Positions 24,230 through 34,427 of a stretch of DNA of 64,000 nucleotides are shown one piece after another. The position numbers and the translations under genes are program-made. The DNA comes from Prauserella shujinwangii. GTDB taxonomy: Bacteria; Actinomycetota; Actinomycetes; Mycobacteriales; Pseudonocardiaceae. The notes under the pieces were generated by a model. It did no database searches, was not told the origin of the DNA, and was given only the letters and a program-made list of their open reading frames with translations. Each line of letters begins with the position of its first letter. Position 1 is the stretch's first letter. The DNA is taken from positions 62,001 through 126,000 of the forward strand of contig NZ_PVNH01000005.1 of NCBI RefSeq assembly GCF_003001955.1. Direction: 5' to 3'.

Positions 24230-24420
24230 TGTCTCTCCTCGCGACGGCTACGGGTGCGGGCGCCACTCCGGGTTGGCTGGTCGGCGAACCGCTCACCGGC
24301 CCCAAGCATTTCTTCCGCTCGTTCACCGTCGAGGAACTAGGCCGGCTCATGACCGCCCGCCCCACCGAAACCGTCGTCCACGCCCACGAGATGGGCATCT
24401 ACAAGCGCTTCACTAGGCAA
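24230..24420 (+). pseudogene. Possible gene remnant at the left edge of the island
   Basis: One frame reads coherently for about 55 residues (GWLVGEPLTGPKHFFRSFTV, then EELGRLMTARPTETVVHAHEMGIYKRF) with normal composition, then turns to low-quality sequence. There is no plausible start or stop for this segment, which suggests a truncated gene. I cannot name the family. The rest of the 360-bp gap to 24547 holds no supported gene. Confidence 0.28.
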
Positions 24421-24547
24421 GTCGAGTGTCGGAACTGGAGTTGTCGGGATCGCAGGCGATCGTCGTTGCCTCGACCGCGAAGGGCGAGTTTTTCCCAGGC
24501 TGGCCGTCGGCGTGCATCCCGGCCAGGGCGCGACGCGCGGCGACGCA

Positions 24548-25609
24548 TCAGCCCGGTAGGGCCGAGGGGATGGCTCGTCGGGTCGGCGCAGCTTCGTCAA
24601 AGGCATTCCACAGCAGGTTGAGCGGGTGGTCGTCGGCGTAACGGCCGCGTTCGCCCTTGCGAGCAAAGATGCCAGTGACGATCTCCAGGCGCGGCTTGTA
24701 GTCGTCGGCGAGGTCGATCTTGCGCAGGCCCTGGCCGGGCAGGCGGCCTTCGAGGGCGGCGTCGGCGACGCGTTCGGTGGTGAGCAGGCAGCCGTGCAGA
24801 AGTTGGCTGGTGAGCAGGTTGAGGCCGTAGTTGAGGGAGTCGATGTCGGCGATGACGTCGAGCACCCCGCGGTAGTCGGGGCCGTACCAGCGACTGAGGA
24901 ACTGGGCGAGCAGGCCGGCGGTCGGGGCGAGCAGGGGCAGGCCGGGCAGCCGGTCGGCGGTGACCGGGGTGTCAGGCAGTTCGCGGGCGGTGAGATTGGT
25001 CAGCAGAGCGACGCGTTCGCGGTGCCATTCCAGGAAGTCGTAGTCCAGGGTGGGCGGTCGGCCGGGTTCAGCGGCGAAGCTGCCGCACACCAGGTCGACC
25101 TTCTTCGCGTCGAGCTTGCGCCACAGGTCGCGGGTGCGGACGTGCTCGATGTTGAGGTGCACGCCGCGGCGCTCGAAGTCCTCGCGCAGCGCAGGCCACA
25201 CGGCGCCGAGGAACTGCACGGTGAACTCGGTGGTGCCGAAGGTGACGGTGGACCCGACCCGGCGACGGCTGCGGTGCAGGCTGTCGGTGACCGCTTGCAA
25301 GGTCTGCCTGGCCAGGGCGACGACCTCGTCGCCAGAAGGGGTGAACAGGAAGTCCTTGCCACGGCCTTGTTTGACCACGAGCGCCTCACCGACCAGGCGG
25401 GTCGCGGCCTTGTTGAGGTTGTCGAGCTGCTTCTGCACGCTGGACTGCTCCCGCCCCAATGCGCGGGCAGCGCGTTGCGCGGTACCGGTGGTGTGCACGA
25501 CGGCGAGGGTGCGCAGTTGGTCGAGGCTCACGTCGAGCATCTCGGGCGGGCAGACCAGGAGTGTGGCCAGCACGTCCGCCGCGTCGGCGTCGTCGCTTAT
25601 TTCCGGCAC
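24548..25609 (-). CDS. LysR-family transcriptional regulator
   Basis: A 353-residue LysR-type protein. The winged helix reads SLDQLRTLAVVHTTGTAQRAARALGREQSSVQKQLDNLNK at about residues 25-65, followed by the linker helix and a two-lobed effector domain (GSTVTFGTTEFTVQFLGAVWPAL onward). It is longer than the usual 300 residues, with extra sequence in the effector domain and C-terminus. The GTG at 25609 is chosen because GAGGAGG lies just upstream; an upstream in-frame start at 25714 has none. It diverges from the radical SAM gene and is the probable regulator of that cassette, through phased palindromes in the 233-bp gap. Confidence 0.85.
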   Translation of the reverse strand: MPEISDDADAADVLATLLVCPPEMLDVSLDQLRTLAVVHTTGTAQRAARALGREQSSVQKQLDNLNKAATRLVGEALVVKQGRGKDFLFTPSGDEVVALARQTLQAVTDSLHRSRRRVGSTVTFGTTEFTVQFLGAVWPALREDFERRGVHLNIEHVRTRDLWRKLDAKKVDLVCGSFAAEPGRPPTLDYDFLEWHRERVALLTNLTARELPDTPVTADRLPGLPLLAPTAGLLAQFLSRWYGPDYRGVLDVIADIDSLNYGLNLLTSQLLHGCLLTTERVADAALEGRLPGQGLRKIDLADDYKPRLEIVTGIFARKGERGRYADDHPLNLLWNAFDEAAPTRRAIPSALPG

Positions 25610-25658
25610 CGCTCCTCCTCGCTTCCGACCCTCGGCAGGACCCACTCTGACACGGGAA

Positions 25659-25672
25659 TTGTTCGCTCGGAC
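25659..25672. promoter_or_regulatory. Operator-like site 1 (degenerate)
   Basis: TGTTCGCTCGGACA matches the two perfect sites downstream at 11 of 14 positions. Its start is exactly 60 bp before the start of site 2. Confidence 0.45.
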
Positions 25673-25718
25673 AGCTGGGTTGTCGTTAATCGCAGTTCCC
25701 GCGGAGATGTCCAAGAAA

Positions 25719-25732
25719 TGTTCGTCCGAACA
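25719..25732. promoter_or_regulatory. Operator-like site 2
   Basis: TGTTCGTCCGAACA is an inverted repeat (TGTTCG and CGAACA around TC). An identical copy begins exactly 30 bp downstream. It lies between the divergent LysR and radical SAM genes. Confidence 0.68.
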
Positions 25733-25748
25733 CTTTAAGTCGCGATAC

Positions 25749-25762
25749 TGTTCGTCCGAACA
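25749..25762. promoter_or_regulatory. Operator-like site 3
   Basis: An identical copy of TGTTCGTCCGAACA, about 80 bp before the radical SAM start. The 30-bp step is close to three helical turns, so sites 2 and 3 face the same side of the DNA. Confidence 0.68.
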
Positions 25763-25842
25763 TATCTTGGTGTGGCGGGTCCGGCCACACTCACGGCGGC
25801 ACCCGGACGAACCGGTTGCCCGGAAGGTGTGGAGGTTCGCTG

Positions 25843-26961
25843 GTGACCGCTCGCAGCATCGCCACCGACGACGTGGCCTCGTCCTGCTACTTCCGCACCA
25901 CGGTCGAGCAGCCGTTCCGCAAGGCGCTCGTCCAGATCAACGAGGACTGCAATCTCCGTTGTGCCCATTGCTTCGTGTCCGCGACGCGGGTCGGCAAGCA
26001 GATGCCGCTGGCCGAGGTCGTCGAGAAGGTGATCCCGCGCCTGGCGGACAGCCGCGTCCGCCGGGTGACCCTCACCGGCGGCGAACCCACGATCCACCCC
26101 GACTTCCTGGACATCGTGCGCGCGTTCCGCGCCGCCGGAACGGACGTCGGGATCTGCACCAACGCCACCACCCTGAACGCGGTCCAGATCGCGGCGCTGG
26201 TCGAGCTGGGCGTGCACTGCAACGTGTCCCTTGACGGGTTCGCCGCCGCCTCACACGGCAAGTTCCGTGGTGACCGGGCGAGCTTCGCCGTCACCGTGGC
26301 CACCGTGGAGAAGCTCGGCCGGGCCGGCATCCTGCAGGGGCTGCTGTGCACACCGAACACGTTGGCGCAGAACGAGGAGTACGCCCGGCTGTGCGCGTTT
26401 GCCCGCGCCAACGGGGCGCGCTACGTGCTGCTCAACCCGCTGGGCAGCATGGGCCGCGGCGTCAAGTCGAAGGCCAAACTGGCCAAGACGACGCTGCACA
26501 TGCGGGACATCTTCGAGCTGACCGCGCCGTTCGACGGCCCGGAGCTGGACATCGCGCACATCCGCTTCCCCAACAGCGAAGGCAAGCCGCTGGCCGGGTG
26601 CGAGGCTGGGACGATCATCTACGTGTTCACCGCTGGCGAGGTCACGGTGTGCCCGTACCTGGTGTTCGCCGCCCGCACGCTGGCCTCGCGGCACGCCGAC
26701 ACCGAGTTCATCGTCGGCAACATCTTCACTGACCCCGACATCGCGCAGCGGCTGGACGACTACCGCTTCCACGAGCGTTACCGGGCCGGCGCGAACGCCA
26801 CCTGCGGGGCGTGTTCGCTGAACTCCGGCTGCGGCAAGGGCTGCCCGGCCGCGGTGGTCGCCGCCGGTGGCCGCATCGGCGAGGTCGACGTCGAGCAGTG
26901 CCCGGTCGTCGATACCGACCACGCCGAGGGGCGACGGCTGCTGCCGCTGATGCCCGCATGA
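25843..26961 (+). CDS. Radical SAM enzyme with C-terminal SPASM-type domain
   Basis: A 372-residue radical SAM protein. The cluster motif CNLRCAHC sits at residues 36-43 (Cys36, Cys40, Cys43), followed by TLTGGEPTIHPDF for SAM binding. From about residue 245 come cysteines typical of a SPASM/twitch domain: GCEAGTIIYVF, VTVCPYL, CGACSLNSGCGKGCPA and VEQCPV, which should hold one or two auxiliary clusters. SPASM enzymes mostly modify ribosomal peptides, though others act on small molecules. No precursor peptide was found nearby. The GTG start has GGAGG 8 bases upstream. It overlaps the kinase gene by ATGA. Confidence 0.9.
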   Translation: MTARSIATDDVASSCYFRTTVEQPFRKALVQINEDCNLRCAHCFVSATRVGKQMPLAEVVEKVIPRLADSRVRRVTLTGGEPTIHPDFLDIVRAFRAAGTDVGICTNATTLNAVQIAALVELGVHCNVSLDGFAAASHGKFRGDRASFAVTVATVEKLGRAGILQGLLCTPNTLAQNEEYARLCAFARANGARYVLLNPLGSMGRGVKSKAKLAKTTLHMRDIFELTAPFDGPELDIAHIRFPNSEGKPLAGCEAGTIIYVFTAGEVTVCPYLVFAARTLASRHADTEFIVGNIFTDPDIAQRLDDYRFHERYRAGANATCGACSLNSGCGKGCPAAVVAAGGRIGEVDVEQCPVVDTDHAEGRRLLPLMPA

Positions 26962-27614
26962 CCGGCCTGGTGCTGGACGAGCCGCGTCGCCTGCCGGGCA
27001 CGCTGATCACCGTGGACGGCCCCGGCGGGGTCGGGAAGTCCACCGCCGCCCGCCTGGTCGTCGAGACGCTGGCCGCGGCCGGGGTGCCGGTGCACGCGAC
27101 CAGCCAGCCGTCCCGCGCGCCGCTGGGCGAGCTTGCCCGGCACGGCACCGACACCTACCAGGGCATGGCCCTGGCCTGCCTGTGCGCGGCCGACCGGCAT
27201 CACCAGCTCGCCACCGAGATCGTGCCCGCGCTGCGCGAGGGCCAGGTAGTGGTGTGCGACCGGTACGTCGCGTCCTCGCTGGTGCTGCAAGGGCTCGACG
27301 GGCTGTCCGCCGAGGTAGTGTGGCAGCTCAATCACGGCGTCTACCGGCCGGATCTGTCGGTCATCCTCACCGGCGACGCGGGCGTGATCGACGCCCGGCT
27401 GCGGGCGCGCGGCGGGCACAGTCGCTTCGAGCGCGCCGAAGACAACAGCGAGAGGGAGACCGGCCTGTACGTCCACGCCGTGGTCGGCCTCCAGCGACGG
27501 GGCTGGCCGGTCGCCGCCCTGGACGCCACCACCGAACCGCCCGCCACGATCGCCGCGGCGATCGTGTCCCTCATCCAGCACGTCCAGACCGAGAAGAGCG
27601 CGGCATGTCTCTGA
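26958..27614 (+). CDS. Thymidylate kinase-like P-loop kinase
   Basis: A 218-residue protein with the dTMP-kinase layout: Walker A GPGGVGKST at residues 21-29, the DRY motif at 101-103 (CDRYVASSLVLQGLDGL) and a C-terminal lid region RGGHSRFERAEDNSERE. Family members phosphorylate dTMP to dTDP. Because it is translationally coupled to a radical SAM gene (ATGA) and to an exonuclease-like gene (10-bp overlap), it is probably a specialised paralogue rather than the housekeeping tmk. It may act on a modified nucleotide; that is inference. Confidence 0.86.
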   Translation: MTGLVLDEPRRLPGTLITVDGPGGVGKSTAARLVVETLAAAGVPVHATSQPSRAPLGELARHGTDTYQGMALACLCAADRHHQLATEIVPALREGQVVVCDRYVASSLVLQGLDGLSAEVVWQLNHGVYRPDLSVILTGDAGVIDARLRARGGHSRFERAEDNSERETGLYVHAVVGLQRRGWPVAALDATTEPPATIAAAIVSLIQHVQTEKSAACL

Positions 27615-28444
27615 GCCTGATCACCGTCAACGTCGGCGCCCCGTCGCTGGACCGCGCTCACCGGCAGCTCCGCTGGCTGGCCGAACGCCCGGAGGACGTG
27701 CTGGTGCTGACCGAGACCAAGGCCACCGCGGGCAGCCAGTTCCTCGCAGGGGCGTTCACCGCCAGCGGTTACGTGGTCACCTTCCCCGAGCACGCGCCGG
27801 GGGAGCTCGGCGTGATGATCGTCAGCAAGCTTGCCACCGCGCCGGACCCGCTCGGCGCGGCCCTGGACTACCTGCCCGCCCGCGCGGCCGGGGTCGTGAT
27901 CGACACCACCGAGGGTCCACTGCGCGTCATCGGTGCCTACGTGCCCTCCCGTGACGCCACCGTCGAGAAGACCGAGCGCAAGAAGACCTGGATCCAGCGC
28001 TTCGGCCGCGCCCTGGACGCCACCGCCGCCGAGGCACCGCTGCTACTGCTCGGCGACCTCAACGTGCTCGAGCCCAGCCACACGCCGGCGCACCGGGGCC
28101 AATTCGCACCGTTCGAGTACGCCTTCTACAGCGGCCTGACCGACCGGCACGGCCTGCTCGACCTGTTCCGGCACCTGCACCCCAGCCGGGTCGAACACAG
28201 CTGGGCCCGTCGTCCGGACCTGGGCTACCGCTACGACCACGCCCACGGCTCGGCCGCCCTGGCCGAACGGCTCACCGGCTGCGAGTACGTCCACGAGACC
28301 AGGGAATTCGCTGCGGACGGCTCCCGGCTCACCGACCATTCCGGACTCGCCGTGCGTCTTGCGCTGACCGCCACCGGTGCGCTGCTAACGTCGGACCCCG
28401 CCACGGCGGCCACGCCTGCCGAGCCGGAGCCCACCTTGTTCTGA
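27605..28444 (+). CDS. Endonuclease/exonuclease/phosphatase (exonuclease III-like) protein
   Basis: A 279-residue EEP-superfamily protein. The catalytic set is intact: Asn9 (TVNV), Glu37 (LTETKA), YVPSRD near residue 105, Asp151 and Asn153 (GDLNV), GYRYDHAHGS near 212 and Asp244-His245 (LTDHSG). The family hydrolyses phosphodiesters in DNA, RNA or small molecules with magnesium, and this form is close to exonuclease III and AP endonucleases. The C-terminal 30 residues are Ala/Thr/Pro-rich and probably disordered. The start lies inside the kinase gene, which indicates tight coupling. Confidence 0.87.
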   Translation: MSLSLITVNVGAPSLDRAHRQLRWLAERPEDVLVLTETKATAGSQFLAGAFTASGYVVTFPEHAPGELGVMIVSKLATAPDPLGAALDYLPARAAGVVIDTTEGPLRVIGAYVPSRDATVEKTERKKTWIQRFGRALDATAAEAPLLLLGDLNVLEPSHTPAHRGQFAPFEYAFYSGLTDRHGLLDLFRHLHPSRVEHSWARRPDLGYRYDHAHGSAALAERLTGCEYVHETREFAADGSRLTDHSGLAVRLALTATGALLTSDPATAATPAEPEPTLF

Positions 28445-28458
28445 CCGACCGGTTCGCT

Positions 28459-28494
28459 TCTCGGCTGCCGGAGCGCACGCCCCGTCAGCCGAGA
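28459..28494 (+). terminator. Hairpin between nuclease and NUDIX genes
   Basis: TCTCGGCTG and CAGCCGAGA form perfect 9-bp arms around an 18-base loop, 14 bp after the nuclease stop and 20 bp before the NUDIX start. No T-run follows, so partial termination, attenuation or mRNA protection are possible. Confidence 0.5.
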
Positions 28495-28514
28495 CCGCGA
28501 GGACCAGTCGCAGG

Positions 28515-29012
28515 ATGACCGCCTCGACCAGCACCGTCACGCCCCGCATCGGCGCCCGTGTCCTTCTGCTGGACCCCGCCGACCGCGTGCTGCTCATCCA
28601 CGCCCTCGACCCCGCCGAGCCCGATCACCACTGGTGGGAACTGCCCGGCGGCGGCCTGGACGACGGCGAGGACCTCCGCGATGCGGCCCGCCGCGAAGTC
28701 GCCGAGGAGACCGGGATCATGCTCACCACCCTCGGCCGTGAACTGTGGGTGCGGGAATCCAGGTTCCGCTACAAGGGCCGCGACCACCACCGCATCGAGC
28801 ACGTCTTCCTCGGACGCACCCCCAGCACCGCGCCGCAGGTCGCGCTCCAGCCCACCGAGAACGAGAAGGCCGGGCTGATCGAACGCCGCTGGTGGCCAGC
28901 GGACGACCTGCGGCAGTGCCGCGACAAGCTCCTGCCCGCCGACCTGCCCACCCTGCTCAACGACCTGCTCTCCGGCCGGTTCAGCCCCGCGCCCCTCACG
29001 CTCATCGACTGA
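28515..29012 (+). CDS. NUDIX hydrolase
   Basis: A 165-residue protein with a complete NUDIX box at residues 46-68 (G46, E52, R60, E61, E64, E65, G67), which binds the divalent metal. The core begins RIGARVLLLDPADRVLLI, and HHWWELPGGGLDDGEDL leads into the box. NUDIX enzymes cleave nucleoside diphosphates linked to another group, including damaged or modified NTPs. The 70-bp gap and hairpin separate it from the kinase and nuclease genes, but the shared direction and nucleotide theme suggest it belongs to the same system. Confidence 0.88.
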   Translation: MTASTSTVTPRIGARVLLLDPADRVLLIHALDPAEPDHHWWELPGGGLDDGEDLRDAARREVAEETGIMLTTLGRELWVRESRFRYKGRDHHRIEHVFLGRTPSTAPQVALQPTENEKAGLIERRWWPADDLRQCRDKLLPADLPTLLNDLLSGRFSPAPLTLID

Positions 29013-29039
29013 GCGTCTCGCGGATCGCCGGGGCGCCAT

Positions 29040-29300
29040 AGCGGTGCGATGCTGTGGATCAGGATGGTCGGGCAGGATGCTGGATGACGTTCGCGGGCGA
29101 TCGTCGCCTTGGCGAGGTGGTCGCAGGCGCTCGCCCAGTCTTCGTGCCTGTCGATGAGTGTGTAGCCCAGTGGTGGCTGGAACCCGTCGAGCATCGTGAT
29201 CGGCTCGTCTGCGGTGAAGCCGGGTATTCAGGGATCGTGCGGATCGGCACCGTGTGGGCCAGTTCGACGTCTTCGAGGTAGGCGTAAACCGAAACACCAT
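29040..29300 (-). pseudogene. Frameshifted gene remnant at the right edge of the island
   Basis: On the minus strand one frame reads NGVSVYAYLEDVELAHTVPI then RTIPEYP. A one-base shift near 29220 continues it sensibly as FTADEPITMLDGFQPPLGYT and then LIDRHEDWASACDHLAKATI. This suggests a decayed gene with a single-base deletion. There is no proper start or stop, and I cannot name the family. Confidence 0.35.
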
Positions 29301-29580
29301 TGCCGGGATCGGCCTGCTCGGCGATGTCGGCGAGCGATCGTGGGGAGGCGACCACGGCTCCTGGGTCGAGATCGCCCTCGCCACGCACAACGGCCGGCAC
29401 GAGGTCGCCGAGGGCGGACCCCGCCGCCTCTGGCGACTCGTCGAGCACGCCCATCGCGTCTGGACCGACCTCGACCGGCCCGGCTGGGACCGCTTCGGGC
29501 TCACCGTCACACCTCAGGCGCAGACCGTCTGGTTCGACCGGCCTGACAGCGACCGCACCTGGCGACTCGCCGCTCGCTGA
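29299..29580 (+). pseudogene. C-terminal remnant of a protein-L-isoaspartate methyltransferase-like protein
   Basis: About 90 residues, GGDHGSWVEIALATHNGRHE then GGPRRLWRLVEHAHRVWTDL and DRPGWDRFGLTVTPQAQTVW. From memory this resembles the C-terminal part of actinobacterial protein-L-isoaspartate-type methyltransferases found with ATP-grasp peptide-maturation systems. The SAM-binding N-terminal domain is missing and upstream sequence is unrelated, so it is a truncated relic. An open frame from 29254 could still be expressed. A homology search would settle the assignment. Confidence 0.45.
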
Positions 29581-29640
29581 CCAGGCAGCCGCCCGACCGG
29601 GGCACCGCCCCAGGCGGGCACGCCCTTCACACCCGGGCGC

Positions 29641-30408
29641 TCATGTGCGATCCTGCCCCGCGAAGCGCCCGCCGACCCGCCGCACGAGCCCGCGCGGCAG
29701 CAGCCGCCCGACCGCCACCACGACCTTGTACCGCTTGCTGGGCACGGAGATGACCTTGCCCCGGCGCAGGTCGGCCAGCCCCTCGGCCACGACCCGCTCC
29801 GGTTTCAGCCACAGTGGCCCGGGAGCGCTCTTCTCCAGCCCGGCGCGCTGGTGGAACTCGGTGTGCGTGAAGCCGGGGCACAGCGCCATCACGCGCACCC
29901 CGGTGCCGTGCAGTGCGGAGGCGACGCCGTCGGAGAACGCGGTGACCCAGGCCTTGCTCGCCGTGTAGGTGGAGCCGCGGCCGGAGAAGAAGCCCGCGAC
30001 GCTCGACACGTTGATCACGTCGCCGCGGCCGCGGTCGAGCATGCCGGACAGCGCGGTGCCGGTCAGCCGCAGCACGGCGGTGACGTTGAGGTCGAGCTGG
30101 CGCTGCAGGTCGTCCATCGACGCCGTCCACAGCTCGCCCGAGAGCCCGATGCCCGCGTTGTTCACCAGCATGTCCACCGGCTGCTCGGCGAGGCGCCGCT
30201 CCACCACCGCACGCCCCTCGGCGGTGGCGAGGTCGGCGGGCAGGACGTCGGCCCTGCCGCCGTGCGCACTGGTCAGCTCGGCGGCCTGCCGGGCGAGCTT
30301 CGACTCGTCGCGGGCGACCAGCACCAGGTCGTACCCCTCGGTGGCGAGCCGCTCGGCGAACGCGGCGCCGATGCCCGCACTGGCTCCGGTGATCATGGCT
30401 ACTGGCAT
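29641..30408 (-). CDS. Short-chain dehydrogenase/reductase (SDR)
   Basis: A 255-residue classical [11 protein letters not shown] near residue 7 is the nucleotide loop, ARDESKL after strand 2 favours NADP, NNAGIG is near residue 87, the catalytic Ser lies in INVSSVAG and YTASK is the active-site motif near 145. The C-terminal [29 protein letters not shown] resembles the DltE/YqjQ-type acyl-chain SDRs. The substrate is unknown. An inverted repeat (30432-30456) separates it from the divergent hypothetical gene. Confidence 0.88.
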   Translation of the reverse strand: MPVAMITGASAGIGAAFAERLATEGYDLVLVARDESKLARQAAELTSAHGGRADVLPADLATAEGRAVVERRLAEQPVDMLVNNAGIGLSGELWTASMDDLQRQLDLNVTAVLRLTGTALSGMLDRGRGDVINVSSVAGFFSGRGSTYTASKAWVTAFSDGVASALHGTGVRVMALCPGFTHTEFHQRAGLEKSAPGPLWLKPERVVAEGLADLRRGKVISVPSKRYKVVVAVGRLLPRGLVRRVGGRFAGQDRT

Positions 30409-30431
30409 GGCACGAACGTACCCGGCGCCGT

Positions 30432-30456
30432 GACCTTAACGACACACAGTAAGGTC
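30432..30456. promoter_or_regulatory. Inverted repeat GACCTTA-N11-TAAGGTC
   Basis: Perfect 7-bp arms 24 bp upstream of the SDR start, in the gap to the divergent gene at 30510. A second small inverted repeat, CATTA-GGGG-TAATG, follows at 30465-30478. Both are candidate operators in the shared promoter region. Confidence 0.4.
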
Positions 30457-30509
30457 CGGAAAGCCATTAGGGGTAATGAGAGCCTCACCCAGACGAGGAT
30501 GCGCTCCAG

Positions 30510-30809
30510 ATGGAGAACGGTGCCATCGAGTACCTGTCGTTCGTCCGCGGCTTCGTCGCGGCGTCCGACCACGACGAGGATCGCCGCGCGGAGGCCGCGC
30601 ACCCGGACGCCTACGCGGCCGGCTACGCCGAGGGGGCCCGCCGCAACGGCTACCCCGTGACCTATCGCGAGCTGACCAGGCAGCATCGCGACAGTGACCG
30701 GGGGGCGTTCGCGGGCACCCTGGAGCTGCCCGCCGACGACCTGACCCCGCTCTCCGGAACGCTGGATCCGGTACCCGGCTGGTTCACGCCCCGCCCGGCC
30801 CTGGAGTGA
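30510..30809 (+). CDS. Hypothetical small protein
   Basis: A 99-residue acidic, soluble protein, MENGAIEYLSFVRGFVAASD onward, with a DAYAAGYAEGARRNGYPVTYREL segment. It has no signal peptide or membrane helix. Composition and third-position GC are those of a real gene. The start is an ATG after CCAGATGG; the ribosome site is weak. I do not recognise a family. It diverges from the SDR and ends just before an 18-bp palindrome that separates it from the convergent membrane-protein gene. Confidence 0.68.
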   Translation: MENGAIEYLSFVRGFVAASDHDEDRRAEAAHPDAYAAGYAEGARRNGYPVTYRELTRQHRDSDRGAFAGTLELPADDLTPLSGTLDPVPGWFTPRPALE

Positions 30810-30812
30810 GGA

Positions 30813-30830
30813 CCGTGGTCGCGACCACGG
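30813..30830. terminator. 18-bp perfect palindrome between convergent genes
   Basis: CCGTGGTCGCGACCACGG is perfectly self-complementary and begins 3 bp after the hypothetical gene's stop, facing the stop of the convergent gene at 30852. The position suits a bidirectional terminator; the lack of a loop sequence means it could instead be a protein-binding site. Confidence 0.45.
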
Positions 30831-30851
30831 AGGACGTTCGCGGGCGGACGG

Positions 30852-31562
30852 TCAGAAGCCCTGCTGGCGCGCGCGTTCCTCGGTGGACTGCTCCGGCTCC
30901 TGCCGCCACTGCGCGTCGTGGTCGGCGTCCTCGAACGGATCGACGATGTCGGCGATCTCGCCGAGATCGCGCAGCAACCGCTCCAGCCGGGACGGCCCGA
31001 CGTTCGGCGCCACGCTCGCCAGCACCCACTCGTTCTCCAGCCACGCCACACCGACGTCCCCACCCAGCGCGTCGGCGGCGTCGACCAGCTCCTGCGTGAT
31101 GAGGTTGCGGGCGCCGGTGACGTCGTCGGCGAAGGCGTACCGCTGCCCGACCGGGCCGAGCAGCTCCGGCATCTCGGCGCGCTGGAACGGCACGCTCGCC
31201 AGCCACAGCTCCAGCAGCACCGGGTGGATCCGGTTGCAGCGGACCGCGACGATCACCGCGGGGATCAGGCCATCGGACTCGACGTCGAACACGAACACCG
31301 GGCGGCGGCCGTCGGAGGTGAACGTCGACCCGGCGACCACGTTGACCGCGGCCTCGGCGCCGAAGTAGCCGATCGCACCACCCGACCACTGCTGCGGCAG
31401 CCGCTCGTCCTCCTCGACGTACTGCCATCCGCGCAGCTCGGCCCAGCGTGCGCGCTCGCGGTTGCGAGAGCCCTCCCTGGCCCGGTCGACGGCGAGCAGC
31501 GCCAGTCCGGCCACCAGGGCGACGGCGGCGATGACGAACCAGATCCACGCTGGAATACCCAC
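30852..31562 (-). CDS. Membrane-anchored hypothetical protein
   Basis: A 236-residue protein. One N-terminal hydrophobic helix (IPAWIWFVIAAVALVAGLALLAV) is followed by a basic stretch and a soluble domain of about 190 residues (RGWQYVEEDERLPQQWSGGA; RRPVFVFDVESDG; ELWLASVPFQRAEMPELLGP). This layout is frequent in actinobacterial proteins of unknown function. The GTG start at 31562 places the helix at the N-terminus; GAGGGGG lies about 14 bases upstream. It lies downstream of clpB on the same strand, but a strong hairpin lies between them. Confidence 0.72.
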   Translation of the reverse strand: MGIPAWIWFVIAAVALVAGLALLAVDRAREGSRNRERARWAELRGWQYVEEDERLPQQWSGGAIGYFGAEAAVNVVAGSTFTSDGRRPVFVFDVESDGLIPAVIVAVRCNRIHPVLLELWLASVPFQRAEMPELLGPVGQRYAFADDVTGARNLITQELVDAADALGGDVGVAWLENEWVLASVAPNVGPSRLERLLRDLGEIADIVDPFEDADHDAQWRQEPEQSTEERARQQGF

Positions 31563-31638
31563 GGCGACCAGGGTATCCCCCTCGCCCGGGTGGCCAAGAT
31601 CAGCGGGCCGTGTCGGCGCCACCCTTTCCGGCGGATGT

Positions 31639-31687
31639 CAGGAGTGACCCGTTCCGGACGGAACGTGTCCGCAACGGGTCACTCCTG
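31639..31687 (-). terminator. clpB terminator hairpin
   Basis: CAGGAGTGACCCGTT and its complement form perfect 15-bp arms around a 19-base loop, inside which CGGAC and GTCCG can pair again. It lies 13 bp beyond the clpB stop. The stem differs in sequence from the four-copy hairpin family. Confidence 0.75.
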
Positions 31688-31699
31688 GCGGTCGCGCGC

Positions 31700-34303
<2,604 letters not shown>

Positions 34304-34408
34304 CCCCTCACCTCTGGTCTTCCGGGATTCCGGTGCCCCCGGTGCTCCCTGTGCTCCCTCTGGCAAGCCTCTCGCGAGAGGCCGTCGCTCTGCACAACGT
34401 CAGAAAAG

Positions 34409-34427
34409 TTGAGTGTGTTCCACTCAA
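34409..34427. promoter_or_regulatory. HAIR element (HspR operator) of clpB
   Basis: TTGAGT-N7-ACTCAA matches the HspR consensus CTTGAGT-N7-ACTCAAG. A TTGACA -35 hexamer on the minus strand (34429-34434) is directly adjacent, so bound HspR would block the promoter. The site also overlaps the stop codon of the upstream MFS gene (34424-34426). Confidence 0.85.

Noticed and set aside
25843-26961. Radical SAM gene as a prokaryotic viperin beside a CMPK2-like kinase
   Set aside because: The kinase neighbour is suggestive, but the C-terminal cysteine set is of the SPASM type, which viperins lack, and viperin-specific motifs were not seen.
24440-29110. Direct repeat GGCGATCGTCG at both island edges as attachment sites
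   Set aside because: It is an 11-base match near 24451 and 29096 in GC-rich DNA, within chance expectation, with no tRNA or integrase.
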